The notes below the pieces were generated by a model. The model was not told the DNA's origin. It made no database searches and worked only from the letters and a program-made list of their open reading frames with translations. This document shows positions 11,506 through 22,669 of a stretch of 64,000 nt of DNA, in pieces; positions within the stretch are counted from its first letter, which is position 1, and each line of letters starts with the position of its first letter. The stretch lies in the NCBI RefSeq assembly GCF_963675165.1, contig NC_087380.1, forward strand, positions 3,835,803 through 3,899,802, written 5' to 3'. The translations under genes and the position numbers were made by a program. This DNA comes from Halichondria panicea (taxonomy: Eukaryota; Porifera; Demospongiae; Suberitida; Halichondriidae).

Positions 11506-11633
11506 TACCGTATAGCGTGAAATGCCTTCTAAAAGCGTTTTGTGTTGTGTCTTCTGTTAGCTAGGCATGTCGTGGACCTAATTTTCGTGGAGGATTGCCC
11601 ACGAAAACAGCAAAAATTTCGTGCTGTACGGTA
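11506..11633. mobile_element. TACCGTA-family MITE
   Basis: Left end TACCGTATAGCGTGAAA and right end CGTGCTGTACGGTA are imperfect inverted repeats. The inside has the family's characteristic ttttcgtgg / cccacgaaaa pair. 128 bp, no ORF. Confidence 0.75.
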
Positions 11634-12160
11634 TATGCATGCAATATATAATGAAAGCACCGCGAGTGCTGATGCCTCAGTGAAGGTGTCAAAGCAACAT
11701 AACATAATAAAGCTACTATAGCTATTAGCAATAGCTTTTATACACACCTTATATCATGCTGAACATGTTTGCATTAATTACTGCAGGCAGAATCCAGAGT
11801 CACAGGGAAAACTCAAATAGTCGGTAATGATCGACCATGATTGTTGTTAAAAACGATCTATGCCAAAAGTCAAAGTCTAAAAGTATAATATTGGCTGCCT
11901 TGCAGGTCTCTTCTCACTTTGCAGCCACCAATAGCTAGGTTGTAGTGCAGAGCTAACTACTAAGTAAAGTAGCAACACTCCAGGATCAAGATTTGCTACG
12001 CATGCACCTTTCTGAAAAGGCTGCAATGGCATTCCATGCAAGTAAGCATAACTCGAGAACCAAGCACTATTTTACAAATCCACGAATTGAAAACATGACT
12101 AGAAGCCTATAGAACTCTTACTTGCACTTCATTGATCCTTGAGCAGCTGTAGCAGTCTAC

Positions 12161-12195
<35 letters not shown>

Positions 12196-14466
12196 CACAA
12201 CAAACACACACAAACAAATTACTGTAGAGTAGAGTAAACAATGGAACTTCGAACGACATTGATTTTAGAACGATTTATGCACTTGTCAATCTAATGCCCC
12301 ACCCCCCCCATACCGGGGATAGGTGGGGATTAGACCAATCACCTAATCTAATACCCCTACCTTTGGGCATGTTATTTGGTCTAATCTCCTGGTAGCCCCT
12401 AGTACAACATGGGGGTGATGTGGGGATTAGACCTGTATCACACTCTAGCGATAAGATAAACAGATTATTTGAAGTATCAGAATTACTATATAAATATTGA
12501 CAGCTATACTCCTATAGAGCTAGTGAAGTCAAGAAGGCAGAGATTGCTCAGGATCAATAAACTGTAAATTTTGCTCTCACTGTACTCGTACTCAGCATGT
12601 GTTGGAAGGAAGAGTGTGGCAGACATTATGTGATCTTTAAATGACCTTTGACCCAATGCATGCATCAGGTGATCTATCTAATTCCCCTAGGTAGGGGAGC
12701 AACTTCAAGTCTAATCCACAACTAATCCCCGGTAGGGGGGAGGTGGGGCATTACTTTGTAAAGTGCATTAGCACTATAGGTAAGCTAAAATAAACAGTGT
12801 TATGCAGAATCTGACCCTACACAAGCCCACTTACATGCCTTAGGAACAAGCTGGGTTGAATAGCAACGTCGCAGCTCTTGCAATGACGTAAATAAGCCAG
12901 AAAACAAAGTATGCGTTAGTTGGAATTTCGGAAAAAGTAATGTATCTCCGAACTGAGGTACTTGCCGCTAATATCGAGCTTCCCATCAGCTTTAGTATGA
13001 CCTATTTAGTATGGAGTGAATATAAGCAACACTAAAATTACTTCACTGCTGCTCAAAACAAACAAGAAAACTTTCAAACAGTAAGTGCTGAATCAGCACT
13101 TTTAACACCCACGTGGATGTTGTACACAGCACGATTTTATTCCAACCATCCAAGATATGATGTTCAGACAACAATGGAACTGACACATGTGCAATAATAG
13201 ATAAACGAAAAGGGATTGGGAATGTAATTTACAATCTGTGTTTCCCATAGTTTACTCGGGGCTGTCTATTACAACGTGAAAGAGATTGCATGCCGTACTG
13301 TCGGATTTCGTGGGTTAGCAATCCCACATGAAAATTGTTCTTTAATTAGAATTATCTGCTTTAACATGCAAAGATTTAAAGGCGTGGCTTCCGGTAAGCA
13401 GTCATCAGTACAATAATCCTGCTAAATTTGCACTTGAGCCTCGAGGCAAGGTTTGCGCATGCGCAATAGTATATCCAAATGAGTTAGACACCGTTTTGTC
13501 TGTGTAGTACCCTCGCTACGGCTCAGGATACTAAAGCAGTGCCTTTGGGCTTTAAAATCCCATAGACATGCACCTCCAAAACAGCTAGTGCCTAGCTATT
13601 ACATAAAACACCCAGAGCAAAAAGACCTAAGCCACTGCCAAGATTCATAGTTCCTACCGTATATGGAAATTATTTTGATATCATAAGGAAGCTATATGCT
13701 CTATTGTAGATATCCTGTAACCAATATAACGGTTACACAAGTAATAATTAATTGTAAGGGGAAGATGTGAGACATGTTTAGAATCACAAAGAGTAACAGG
13801 TAAGAGAACATTCCGAAAACTAATAATTACACACATAACTAGAGCACTGAATGGCTAACTCTCGGTTGTTTACATAAATACAGTTAGTATGTATGAATCA
13901 TGAAAGCTGGCTAAGTAGCGAGCAATGAAATTCTAGAGAATCTAGACTAAGAGGAATCTGAAACTTTTAAGAATGGAGTTTTAGTATGGATGAGACATGC
14001 ACTGTGGACTAGGATCCTAGAAATAATTATGGCTATGTTCTAGGGCTAGAGCTAGAAGAAGCAACAATCCCTAAACTAGCTTTCTACTTTAGTGACCCTT
14101 TTCCATTGTTCCTGGTACAGGATCACTTCAGCTGCAAATAATTATGTAACTTGTTGTGTGAAGGCTATCCATGCTGTAAACGGAGTGCTATGGCATCCAG
14201 GTAAGCAGACTTACAAATTACAAAAAGACAAACAAACCAAACGACTACTATACCGTGGCCGCCCACGCACATCGGGTAATTATACTGAGAAACATTCCAA
14301 GCACCAAATTGCAGACACATGCATACATGTATCTAACCACCACTCGAATACTCCACATAATTGAACTACAATAGTTATATTAAAATCTCTGTACTGGTCG
14401 ATATGCTCCATGTACATGCATGCACTTCTACATTGACAACACTACACACATTAGGTGCTCGCTCAC
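11634..14466. other. Repeat-rich stretch of the hinge intron
   Basis: It holds an inverted copy of the interspersed repeat seen at 2945-3280 (about 11880-12160), a (CAGA)n run near 12160-12195, an inverted-repeat element (12292-12753), a gcgcatgcgc palindrome near 13455-13465 and a partial copy of the CTAGAGCACT/CTCGGGTAA repeat (about 13860-14280). No gene seen. Confidence 0.6.
12292..12753. mobile_element. Inverted-repeat element with TAATGCCCCACC ends
   Basis: It begins TAATGCCCCACC and ends GGTGGGGCATTA. Subterminal blocks (ggtggggattaga and ctaatcccc) recur in both orientations. About 460 bp, no ORF, so a MITE-like or fold-back element. Confidence 0.65.
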
Positions 14467-14613
14467 CAGAGACTGAGCTTTCTTGACGACGTCAGCGCTG
14501 ATGGTTCGTGCTGATATCTTGTTTAGGGGAATGATGGTGTAACGACGCTTGAGCTTCCCGTTCTGCAACAGCTGCTTACCAGTGTCCTCTGTGTCCACCA
14601 CTATGTTGAACAG
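14467..14613 (-). CDS. SMC2: SMC2 exon G (hinge)
   Basis: Acceptor CTCCAG, donor GTGAGC, 49 codons in phase 0. It encodes LFNIVVDTEDTGKQLLQNGK and KLKRRYTIIPLNKISART, nearly the vertebrate SMC2 hinge (LYNVVVDTEVTGKKLL, LKRRYTIIPLNKISAR). The hinge mediates SMC2-SMC4 dimerisation. Confidence 0.97.
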
Positions 14614-15048
14614 CTGGAGTTAACAAAGGGACAACATTTACAATTCACTGCTATGATGTTCAGAAATTAAGAAACAACGAAAATGACTTTTTGTAATGTA
14701 TGGTACTATAAACAGAATCCTTTAGTCTCATGAAATCTGGCTGCACATAAAATAGAGCTCATGTAAATAACATTCATATTGACTTCAATACATACAATGG
14801 GTAACCAGCAAAAAATACACAAATTAGGGCAAACCTGCTGACTTCATGGCTTAGTGCATGGTCTTTAGGTCACCCTGTTTCTAGTGAGGGTTGGTACAGT
14901 AGACTAAACCTGTTTCTAGTGAGGGTTAGTACAGTAGACTAAGCCTGAGGGTACAGTAGATTAAGCCTGTTTCTGTTAGTACAGTAGACTAAGACTTCGG
15001 TATCAACAGTTATTTTATCTGTCATAAACCAAAACATTTCCCACTCAC

Positions 15049-15187
15049 CCTGCCCCCAGCTGTAATCTCCAGTGCAGTGGCAGTGGAGGAGTCCTTCACT
15101 CTCACCAACTTCACAACCGGGCCTTTCACTCGACTATGGTCAAACCCCGAACTGGGACTCTGATAGTTAAATTGGACCTGGGGGAAC
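15049..15187 (-). CDS. SMC2: SMC2 exon F (start of hinge)
   Basis: Acceptor TTGCAG, donor GTGAGT. It encodes FPQVQFNYQSPSSGFDHSRV and then KGPVVKLVRVKDSSTATALE, matching SMC2 FPNLRFAYKDP...KGLVASLISVKD..TATALE at the entry of the hinge. It completes the Arg codon left open by exon E at 53130, which establishes the 37.9-kb intron. Confidence 0.95.
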
Positions 15188-15630
15188 CTGCAACAGAGGG
15201 AAAAGGGTAATCAATTAAGATCAAAGCTATAGCAAGCGTTGCATATGTAATTTCTATATACAGTAGTCCGCTACTATACATACACAGTGAAATGATATGT
15301 GACAGATTGTTCAATTAGTAACCACACCACAATGACCCGATGCCATAAGAATGGCATTTTCCCTGGGGCTTACCCCCATGACAAGCAATCTCAATGATGC
15401 TGAGCTTGCAGGACTGGGTGCCTACATGACAATGGCACAACCACAAAACATACAGGCTGCATGGCTTTGTGGCTAAGTAATGAATGCCATTAACAATAGC
15501 CAATGAAATGGATATGGGGGTGGAGAGAGCTAATTTCCAATTCAGACACACCTTGTTTTTGTCAAGTTAAGTATACCTGCACACCCAGCTAAAGAAACAG
15601 ACCCTATAGCTTATTGCAGCTAATTCAGTC

Positions 15631-16812
15631 ATGGAGCATCCCAACACTGGAAAGATGATGGCAAAGCTCAGCAAGCTTCCACAATTCAACAGAAGGCAAA
15701 TAGAGGAGCAACAGCAAATAGCCATGGAGTTCACTAGCCCAGATATGCTGCAGATGAAATTCAGTCACTTGTTGGATGCAGGGAACCAGTTTATGGCAGA
15801 CATGTCTCGAGGGGAAGAGAATCCTCTCTTAAACACTCTGGAGCGAAAAGAAAACCACCAAAAAATGAAGCAAAGAATTGTTACGGCCTGTAACTTCCCG
15901 ATACGACTGTCTTTGCAAAAGATACCCGAAGAAAGATTTCCACTAGCGCATACTTTTACTTCAATGCTGAGGTTTGAATACGGCCCCTTCCATGCTGCAC
16001 TCATTATTAGTGACGTGACGATTGAATGGGGGAGAGCTGGTATTGTACGGCCTCGCTTTGAGCCAAGAATGGAGGCTGATTTCCAAGCACTAGTGGGAGA
16101 GAACGGGGAATGGAAATCGAGAGAAGACAATTTTGTGCGTCAGATGAGTATGGCCAACAAACGTGGTAGCAGTGTGGAGAAGCTGGAAGTCCTGTATCAA
16201 TCAATGTCGGAGAAGGTACAAATGATAAGCAGGCTAATTGATGTTATCGTAGATTACAACCGCAACAAAGAATTCAATGTTTTCACATGTAACTGCCAAC
16301 ACTTTGCACGCGATGCCATGGCCGCTCTCGGGATAAAGAAGCCGGTTAGATTCGAGGGACTACTCCAACAGAGATTTGAGCAGCTGAAACGAGGGAAAGT
16401 TCGAGTTCCCTTAGAGCTAAAGACACACGACAATCTCGATGCGCACGTGGCAGCATTCAAACAAGAGCTCGACAGACAGGACATGGAGTATCTTCAGTGC
16501 CTCTATTTCAGTTTCCATCTTCCAGCCATCGAAGAGAGCGAGGATCGAGAAAACTGGAAGTGTGACATAGCCACATGCATGAGTGCAGAGCTTGATTGGT
16601 CGATCACTGAGTTGTCCATCACACTGAAACCATCTCAACTAGCAAGTACCGAACAGGAAGTACCCGCAAAAAATGTTGTGTTCAACCAGACGATAGTGTC
16701 TGAGGGAGTGTTTGGAGCAACCCCTGATTCCAAGGTGGAATGTTCCTTTTCTGAATCGGCCAATTTGGAAGTGATAGGCACTGAGGTTCCTGATGATTTG
16801 TATGCTGTCAAG
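15631..16812 (+). CDS. H/NCQ family, bidomain gene, exon 1 (catalytically complete domain)
   Basis: ATG at 15631. The domain shows YGPFHAALIISDVTIEWG with His121, and CNCQHFARDAMAALGI with Cys222, the pattern of a papain-like thiol enzyme (inferred; NlpC/P60, LRAT or PPPDE-like). The tail has THDNLDAHV, LQCLYFSFH and the CDIATC (CxxxxC) motif, then about 70 extra residues. An unspliced read stops at 16860, but GTAAGC follows codon 394 (VK|GTAAGC) and an acceptor ACATACAG lies at 17231-17238 in the same phase, joining this to the next domain. Plus strand, antiparallel to the host SMC2. Substrate unknown. Confidence 0.75.
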
Positions 16813-17238
16813 GTAAGCATCTACTTATCGTGTATACGAAATGTCAACAGCGTATACTAACTGCAATACAGTGTTTGCTAAATAATAGATAGCATGCAGC
16901 TCGCCCTTGGGCAATAAATACATTCCATACATACATTCCATACACACAACGAGAGGATTAATTCTCGGGCTATAATTATGTGTTTTATATAATGATGACC
17001 CTGTTCCAATTTAAACCAAAAAATACAAGGGTTGCATATATTATACGCTTGTTACCTTGACAACATGATAATTATAAGTACGTTTCACAAGTGATGATAG
17101 TATGATGTTAGTAAAACATGCCGAAAGGTCTCACAAAACATGGAGTTGATCACCACTTCATATAGACAATAGCTCTTGTTATAATTACTCTATACTATTG
17201 CACATACACTCTATGAATACACGTACCCACACATACAG

Positions 17239-18273
17239 TGTCTGGAGATGAGTCTTCCTAAGCAGACAAAACTAGTGGGCAAGTTCAGAGGCTATCGAGA
17301 GCAGGTCCTGTGCAAGTATCGCCAGCACCATCTCTACATTTCAGAGGAAGAATATGAAATGATCGAAGTGCTGACAGAGAGGGAAAGGTTGTTCGAACGC
17401 TACTTCAACTCTTTTGTTGAAAGAAGTGAGCAGTACATTATGGCTATTTCTGAAGACCACAATAGGCTAGAAACACACACTCGATCCTGGGACGATGATG
17501 TTAGCACTCGAATTAGACAACGTTTTGAGAGTCTATGCAAAGTTTCTTGCCAACTCGTATACCGTGTTGATTTCAAGAAGCACACCCTTCGAAAGCAAGT
17601 TTCTGACACGCCCCTCAGCGCTTTTCTCCGAGTGAATAATGTCACCTTAGAATGGCTCACACCTGGGCTCATGGTTCCGGTCCGAGGAGATAAAGAATCA
17701 GCTGACGTTGCGACAGTTGATCATATTCTACTCCATCAAGATCTATCAAATGGTACTGAATTTAGTCGAAAAATTGAAAATTGGAAAGCCCAAACCGAAA
17801 CAGCCATTGCAAATCGAGACGTGAACACAATAATATCATTATTGTATGAGGTGACCACACAAATAGAGAGATGTGTACATTCGTTACTAGAAGTTATAGT
17901 GAGATACAATCGCTATTCAAGCTATCATCACAAAAAATGCAACAATCTACACTTTGCTAACGAACTTCTCCGTACTCTAGGAGTGACTGACCAATCTCCA
18001 CCGAATATGTCCTTAAAGCAATATCTGCTGAGCCAGCCACTATTCGTTACATTCGAAGACAAAGACGTCACGAACCACACAGCTCTCGACAAATATGTCA
18101 TCAAAAATCACACTAGCAAAATACTGGTAAAGGAAAGAGAATTTCTCATCAGTAAGTACTTTGTATTTCATATTGAGAACTGGAAGACAATTGGCAATGG
18201 GAAGAAAGATTGGACTTGCCCTCTAGAAACATGTCAGTTATTGTATTTACTACACACACAACATATAATTTGA
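17239..18273 (+). CDS. H/NCQ family, bidomain gene, exon 2 (degenerate domain)
   Basis: Likely second exon of the gene starting at 15631 (intron 16813-17238, phase 0; first codons CLEMSLPKQ). If independent, its ATG is 17248. The domain keeps the fold landmarks (NNVTLEW, EVIVRYNRYSSYH, FANELLRTLGV, FHIENW, CPLETC) but the His position of the YGxxH motif reads PLSAF (Ser) and the NCQ position reads CNNLHF, with Asn where the nucleophilic Cys should be. It is therefore a predicted pseudoenzyme, possibly regulatory or structural. A TGTCAGT near 18233 might be a further donor; otherwise the frame stops at 18273. Confidence 0.65.
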   Translation, partial: CLEMSLPKQTKLVGKFRGYREQVLCKYRQHHLYISEEEYEMIEVLTERERLFERYFNSFVERSEQYIMAISEDHNRLETHTRSWDDDVSTRIRQRFESLCKVSCQLVYRVDFKKHTLRKQVSDTPLSAFLRVNNVTLEWLTPGLMVPVRGDKESADVATVDHILLHQDLSNGTEFSRKIENWKAQTETAIANRDVNTIISLLYEVTTQIERCVHSLLEVIVRYNRYSSYHHKKCNNLHFANELLRTLGVTDQSPPNMSLKQYLLSQPLFVTFEDKDVTNHTALDKYVIKNHTSKILVKEREFLISKYFVFHIENWKTIGNGKKDWTCPLETCQLLYLLHTQHII

Positions 18274-18400
18274 ACAATGAATTTTGAACAATGCTAATTA
18301 TTATCAAAACTCATAACCTGACACAAAGGATGTGGGCGGGATAGACACTTAAGATTAAAGCAAAGCTTCAGTACAGTTAAACATTTAGGACTAAGTAATA

Positions 18401-19522
18401 ATGTCTAAATCCATTTCTGAGAAACAAAAGAAGAGGAAAAGGTCATCATCATCGTCTGCTACACCAACTACTCCAGAGCCAACTAACCTCTTGGATGTTA
18501 TAAGAAAAATTCAGAACCACCCAGAATTCAAGGATTGGACTGATGATGCAGCAAAACAGAGAGCCAAGGAGTTGACAGACCCTGTCGAATTGAATATAGT
18601 CTTCAGCCATCTCCTTGATGACCGTTTTGCTGATCAAGTTGCTCAAATTGGACTGGAAGCAACTGAGACAGATCATGGCAAAGAATTTGTTTCATCAAAA
18701 GAAGTGTATGCTGCAAAAGGCAGGGCAGCAAAGCAGTTTGAAATTGCAACTAAAATGCCTATAAAGCTTCACCTCACTGAGCTAAGCAGAGAACACCGTC
18801 TACCAAAGCGATTCATGGATCGATTTACAAAAACTCTGTCTATGGCATACGGTCCACTACATGCTGCCCTGGTCATCGGAGATGTCACACTGGAATGGAA
18901 TGATACCAGCCTAGTAATACCGCAACGTGGTTGGACAGAACCAGATTTGCAGATGGACATTACCAAGGAGACGGCTGCAATGAAATCAATCACACGAAAA
19001 GAGGTGGACATGAAAGCTTCAGTTGACACTCTCAACTACAAGAAGCAAATGGAATTGGTCTACCACACCACCGTGAGTCAAGCTAAACTGATTCAAAATC
19101 TCATTGAGGTCATCTCAAAGTACAACCGCCTCTATACATACCATGTATTTCGACGAAATTGTCAGACTTTTGTCGTTGATGCAATGAACGCAATGGGGAT
19201 AAAAGAGATACCGAAAATGACAGGGAAACTTAAAGATTACTTCACTGAGTTGAGAAAAGGAATAAAGCGTGTTCCGGATGAATTTCAAACACACGAGGAG
19301 CTCGATCGATACGTCCGAGACTCACAGAGCACTGGGGAGTTTGCCAACCTAACACAGCATGACAAAGAGTATCTTCTCTGTCTTTACTTCAAGTTTCATC
19401 TCGAAGATCTAAGCAATGAAGACGATGAAAGCGAATTGTGCAGGTTTCCTAACTGTATGAAAAACAAAGTAGATGCAGCTATCGATGGACCAATTAAATT
19501 GGATGAGTATACTGCAGATTAG
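18401..19522 (+). CDS. H/NCQ family member, 373 aa
   Basis: Single-exon gene, ATG at 18401. The N-terminus is basic and Ser-rich (KQKKRKRSSSSSA), which could be a nuclear localisation signal. The family core is intact: FSHLL near residue 67, YGPLHAALVIGDVTLEW with His154, YNRLYTYHVFRRNCQTF with Cys254, DAMNAMGI, HEELDRYV, LCLYFKFH and CRFPNC near the end. Predicted papain-like thiol enzyme; substrate unknown. It ends 285 bp before the A20-finger gene, same strand. Its 3' end and 3' flank are also found fused to a broken A20-finger gene at about 32760-32900. Confidence 0.8.
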   Translation: MSKSISEKQKKRKRSSSSSATPTTPEPTNLLDVIRKIQNHPEFKDWTDDAAKQRAKELTDPVELNIVFSHLLDDRFADQVAQIGLEATETDHGKEFVSSKEVYAAKGRAAKQFEIATKMPIKLHLTELSREHRLPKRFMDRFTKTLSMAYGPLHAALVIGDVTLEWNDTSLVIPQRGWTEPDLQMDITKETAAMKSITRKEVDMKASVDTLNYKKQMELVYHTTVSQAKLIQNLIEVISKYNRLYTYHVFRRNCQTFVVDAMNAMGIKEIPKMTGKLKDYFTELRKGIKRVPDEFQTHEELDRYVRDSQSTGEFANLTQHDKEYLLCLYFKFHLEDLSNEDDESELCRFPNCMKNKVDAAIDGPIKLDEYTAD

Positions 19523-19708
19523 AGAACGTGTATAATTTATATGAAGTACGTTGTTATTATAAACACTATCATGTGGACACAAACACAGTAGATTTCACTT
19601 TATCTGCTATCTAAGCAACAGTGAGTGAGTACGTGCACCACAGGAATAGAAGTCAGCACTCAGCAGTCTTCCGCCCACACAATTTAATTGAACATGTGCA
19701 TACTTAGA

Positions 19709-19719
19709 GGGAAAGTCCC
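19709..19719 (+). promoter_or_regulatory. kappaB-like site upstream of the 19807 gene
   Basis: Reads GGGAAAGTCCC; it contains GGAAAGTCCC, the exact reverse complement of the classical kappaB decamer GGGACTTTCC. It lies 25 bp before a TATAAG box and 88 bp before the ATG. The same arrangement is present in front of the other two A20-finger copies. Confidence 0.55.
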
Positions 19720-19744
19720 AGTTGTTTACCTCACCACACCTACT

Positions 19745-19750
19745 TATAAG
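19745..19750 (+). promoter_or_regulatory. TATA-like box of the 19807 gene
   Basis: TATAAG in the context cctacttataagtgcctaca. The paralogous promoters read TATAAAAG at the same place (33643 and 31868). About 57 bp before the ATG. Confidence 0.5.
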
Positions 19751-19806
19751 TGCCTACAAGCCAGCTAGCTAACTTTAACCTATGTTTAGCTACAATATAA
19801 TACAGC

Positions 19807-21897
19807 ATGGCCACAGGAAAAGCACTAAAGAAACTCAAAAATCACCCTACTCACAAGACAAAGCCAGCACAAGAGCTAGAACAGCTTGCTATTGAGCTAA
19901 TCACACCAGCAAAGATTCGAGAGAGATTTGCCCACTTACTTCAAGCTGAAGGAATTTTGGGAGAACTTTTGGAAGATGACAACGATGGAGAACCGCTACA
20001 CACTCTAGAATTTGAAGCACAGCACCAGAAAATCAAGCACGAAACTTCAAAAGCATGCCACCTCTCAGTCAAGATATCACTGCAAAAGCTGCAGATTACA
20101 CTACCGTTTGTTCACACATTTGCAGAAAAACTCAAGTTTGAATACGGTGCTCTACACACTGCTGTAGTTGTTGGTAATGTTGTCATAGAGTGGGGGAGGG
20201 AGGAGCTTGTTGAGCCTCGTATCGATCCTAACTTTGTGTCAGAGTTCCAAGCGAATATAGGAGACCTTGGGGAGTGGCACGAAATGGGAGGGAGGTTTCA
20301 AGCGGAGATGAGCTTGGCGAACAGGCAAGGAGATACTGTGAAACAGCTGGGAATTGTTTTCGATGCAATTGACGAGAAATCGAAACTGATAGACAAGTTG
20401 GTTGGTGTGATAGTGGAATACAATCGTAATAAAAACTATGGTGTGCTTAACTGCAACTGTCAAGATTTTGCACGAGAAGCACTTGCTGCTTTAGGCATAA
20501 AGAAACCAATTGAATTTACAGGCAAGCTCCAAGAGCGATTCGAGCAGCTAAAGAAAGGAAATAGAAAAGTGCCAACTGAGTTAAAGTCTCACCAAAACCT
20601 TGACGCATACGTGGAAGAACACAAGAACGAATTGGGCTTACAAGACCTCGAATATCTTCAGTGCCTGTATTTTGCAGAGCATTTGCCAAAAATCGAGAAA
20701 TCTGGCAATTATGAAACCTGGGTGTGTGGAATGTCCACTTGCAAAAGTGGTGAGCTAGACAAGCTAATTCGAGAACACAGTCTTGCAAATAGCCAAACCA
20801 CACCCCCCATACACCCACACAATCAAAGACACCCTACAGGCAATCAATTCTTACACAGAGCCGAGCAGAGTGCTGCAAATAGTCAAGCCACATCACCCAT
20901 ACACCCACACAATCGAAGACTCTCTACAGGGACAAGGAAAACACGAACAAGTGAAGCGATTAGAGATTCAACTATAGCTGCATCAGCTGCATCAGCAGCA
21001 ACAAATGAAGGCACTAGGAAACAATGTCCCACCCCTGACTGTGAATTCTATGGAGAAGAAGAAACATTCTTTTACTGTTCGAAATGCTTTGAAGTCAAAA
21101 ATACACCAAAGTGTGATCACTGCGAGAATTTCGGGAATCCTGAATGCAATGGGCTGTGTAATGGTTGTTTTATGGAAAAAACAAAGTCTGAATCATTACG
21201 TAAAACATCTATCCAAACATATGACAGTGCTATACCACACCCACTGTCAACTGAAGCTCCTCCACCAGACACTAAGAAGTGTTCTGAATGCAATTCTTAC
21301 TTCGCTAATGAGGATTATCATGGTCTCTGCCATGGCTGCCTAATGTTCAAAACTAAAACTGAAACTGAAATAGCTATGAGTACCCACACTGTTGTACCAA
21401 ACCAGCCTATACAAAGTTCTCCTGTGTATTCTAAACAGAATCAAGGTCACCGGTCAAGAACACCTTATGCACCTTTACATGAAAAATGTCAAAATCCGGG
21501 CTGTAAGAATATTAAAACGGAAACTGGATATTGTGACATTTGCAACTATTCCAGTCCACTACCACCGACAAAAAGTACTAGTACCAGCTACAATACTGAA
21601 ACAGAAACTATACTACAAAGCAGGTGCTTTTTATGCACTGGGGAAAAGGTAACGGACAGGAATGAAGTGTGCACGTACCACACCTATCAGACACAGAAGT
21701 TGTTAGAGCAAATGAGCATTCATGATCCACCATCCCAAGCCAATACAACAACTGTAGCACCACAAGCACACGCATACTCATCAGAAGTAGGAAGGGAATA
21801 TTCACAAACACAGCAAAACATCTGGATACCACAATCAGAATCTGATAGAGGATACACAAACTATAGAGGTGTACCACAGCCTCGCTCAAACCACTAG
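19807..21897 (+). CDS. H/NCQ thiol-enzyme-like domain fused to five A20-type zinc fingers, 696 aa
   Basis: Single exon, ATG at 19807. Residues 1-320 are the family core: YGALHTAVVVGNVVIEWG (His117), CNCQDFAREALAALGI (Cys218), HQNLDAYV, LQCLYFAEH, CGMSTC. A linker of about 1.6 units of a 30-residue repeat (AEQSAANSQATSPIHPHN) follows, then five Cys clusters: CPTPDC-x11-CSKC, CDHC-x11-CNGC, CSEC-x12-CHGC, CQNPGC-x9-CDIC and CFLC-x11-CTYH. The first two fit the A20 zinc-finger spacing Cx2-4Cx11CxxC. A20 fingers bind ubiquitin or have E3 activity, so a role in ubiquitin or NF-kB-type signalling is inferred. It converges with the minus gene at 22670. The paralog at 33688 has six linker repeats. 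Confidence 0.82.
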   Translation: MATGKALKKLKNHPTHKTKPAQELEQLAIELITPAKIRERFAHLLQAEGILGELLEDDNDGEPLHTLEFEAQHQKIKHETSKACHLSVKISLQKLQITLPFVHTFAEKLKFEYGALHTAVVVGNVVIEWGREELVEPRIDPNFVSEFQANIGDLGEWHEMGGRFQAEMSLANRQGDTVKQLGIVFDAIDEKSKLIDKLVGVIVEYNRNKNYGVLNCNCQDFAREALAALGIKKPIEFTGKLQERFEQLKKGNRKVPTELKSHQNLDAYVEEHKNELGLQDLEYLQCLYFAEHLPKIEKSGNYETWVCGMSTCKSGELDKLIREHSLANSQTTPPIHPHNQRHPTGNQFLHRAEQSAANSQATSPIHPHNRRLSTGTRKTRTSEAIRDSTIAASAASAATNEGTRKQCPTPDCEFYGEEETFFYCSKCFEVKNTPKCDHCENFGNPECNGLCNGCFMEKTKSESLRKTSIQTYDSAIPHPLSTEAPPPDTKKCSECNSYFANEDYHGLCHGCLMFKTKTETEIAMSTHTVVPNQPIQSSPVYSKQNQGHRSRTPYAPLHEKCQNPGCKNIKTETGYCDICNYSSPLPPTKSTSTSYNTETETILQSRCFLCTGEKVTDRNEVCTYHTYQTQKLLEQMSIHDPPSQANTTTVAPQAHAYSSEVGREYSQTQQNIWIPQSESDRGYTNYRGVPQPRSNH
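20785..20931 (+). repeat. Linker minisatellite, 90-bp unit, about 1.6 copies
   Basis: In-frame units of 30 codons (NQFLHRAEQSAANSQA...) with a partial copy at 20785-20841 and a full one at 20842-20931. The same unit is present six times in the paralog at 34666-35205. Confidence 0.85.
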
Positions 21898-22140
21898 TGT
21901 AGTTAAATACTACACACACGGGCCATACATACGACACAATTACAACACAAGAAGCTACAATGGAGTATAGACACCTGTGTCACTCCAGGGTGTTTGTTTA
22001 AAGGTTACCAAGAAAAACATTGTTAGAGAACAATCACTCGGGAGTGAAAGCACCTGACTACTTACCATTTGTGTGAATCATTTTTTACCATTGAAGAGTT
22101 TTGTGTGTAAATACTAAATGGGCTGAAGAATACTCATTAT

Positions 22141-22500
22141 TATGCCTCGGTGCGCATGCATGCGCAAGCGAGGTAATACGGTATGTGTGTGTAGACTACT
22201 ACAGCATCAATGAAGTGCAAATTAGAGGCTTCTAGTTGAATTTTAATTTGTGGATTTGCAAAATAATACTTCATTCTCTGCATTAATCGGTTTTATGGTC
22301 GATCATTACCCACTCTTTGAGTTTCCCCGTGATTCTGGACACGCAGTAAACAAAATGTTCATCATGATAATTAAACTAGTAGCTTATGTTATGTAGCTTT
22401 TGCACCTCCACCGAGGCATCCGCACCAGCGGTGCTTTCATTATGAAAGTAATGGTCACACATTGACATTGGAGTACTAATAGTATTCATTAGTGTAAACA
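22141..22500. repeat. Interspersed repeat with a gcgcatgc palindrome
   Basis: Starts around gcctcggtgcgcatgcatgc followed by gcaagcgaggtaatacggta, then atcaatgaagtgcaa and ttgtggatttgcaaaataa blocks. The same blocks occur at 2945-3280, inverted at about 11880-12160, and at 36479-36800. Confidence 0.6.
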
Positions 22501-22669
22501 GACAAAGGTATTCCCACAAGGACACAAAACTAGCCTAAGACAAAGGTATTATTGTGTGTATTCAGTGTCACAAAAATGAGGTATTAAGCATGACATGTAA
22601 AAAGCAAACAAAAATAATAGTCTAAAGTATTATAATTAAGTGTTCTCTTTACATATCAACAGCTGTAAT

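Noticed and set aside
15765-16130. Long minus-strand frames opposite the family genes
   Set aside because: Shadows of the conserved plus-strand coding sequence, without their own motifs.
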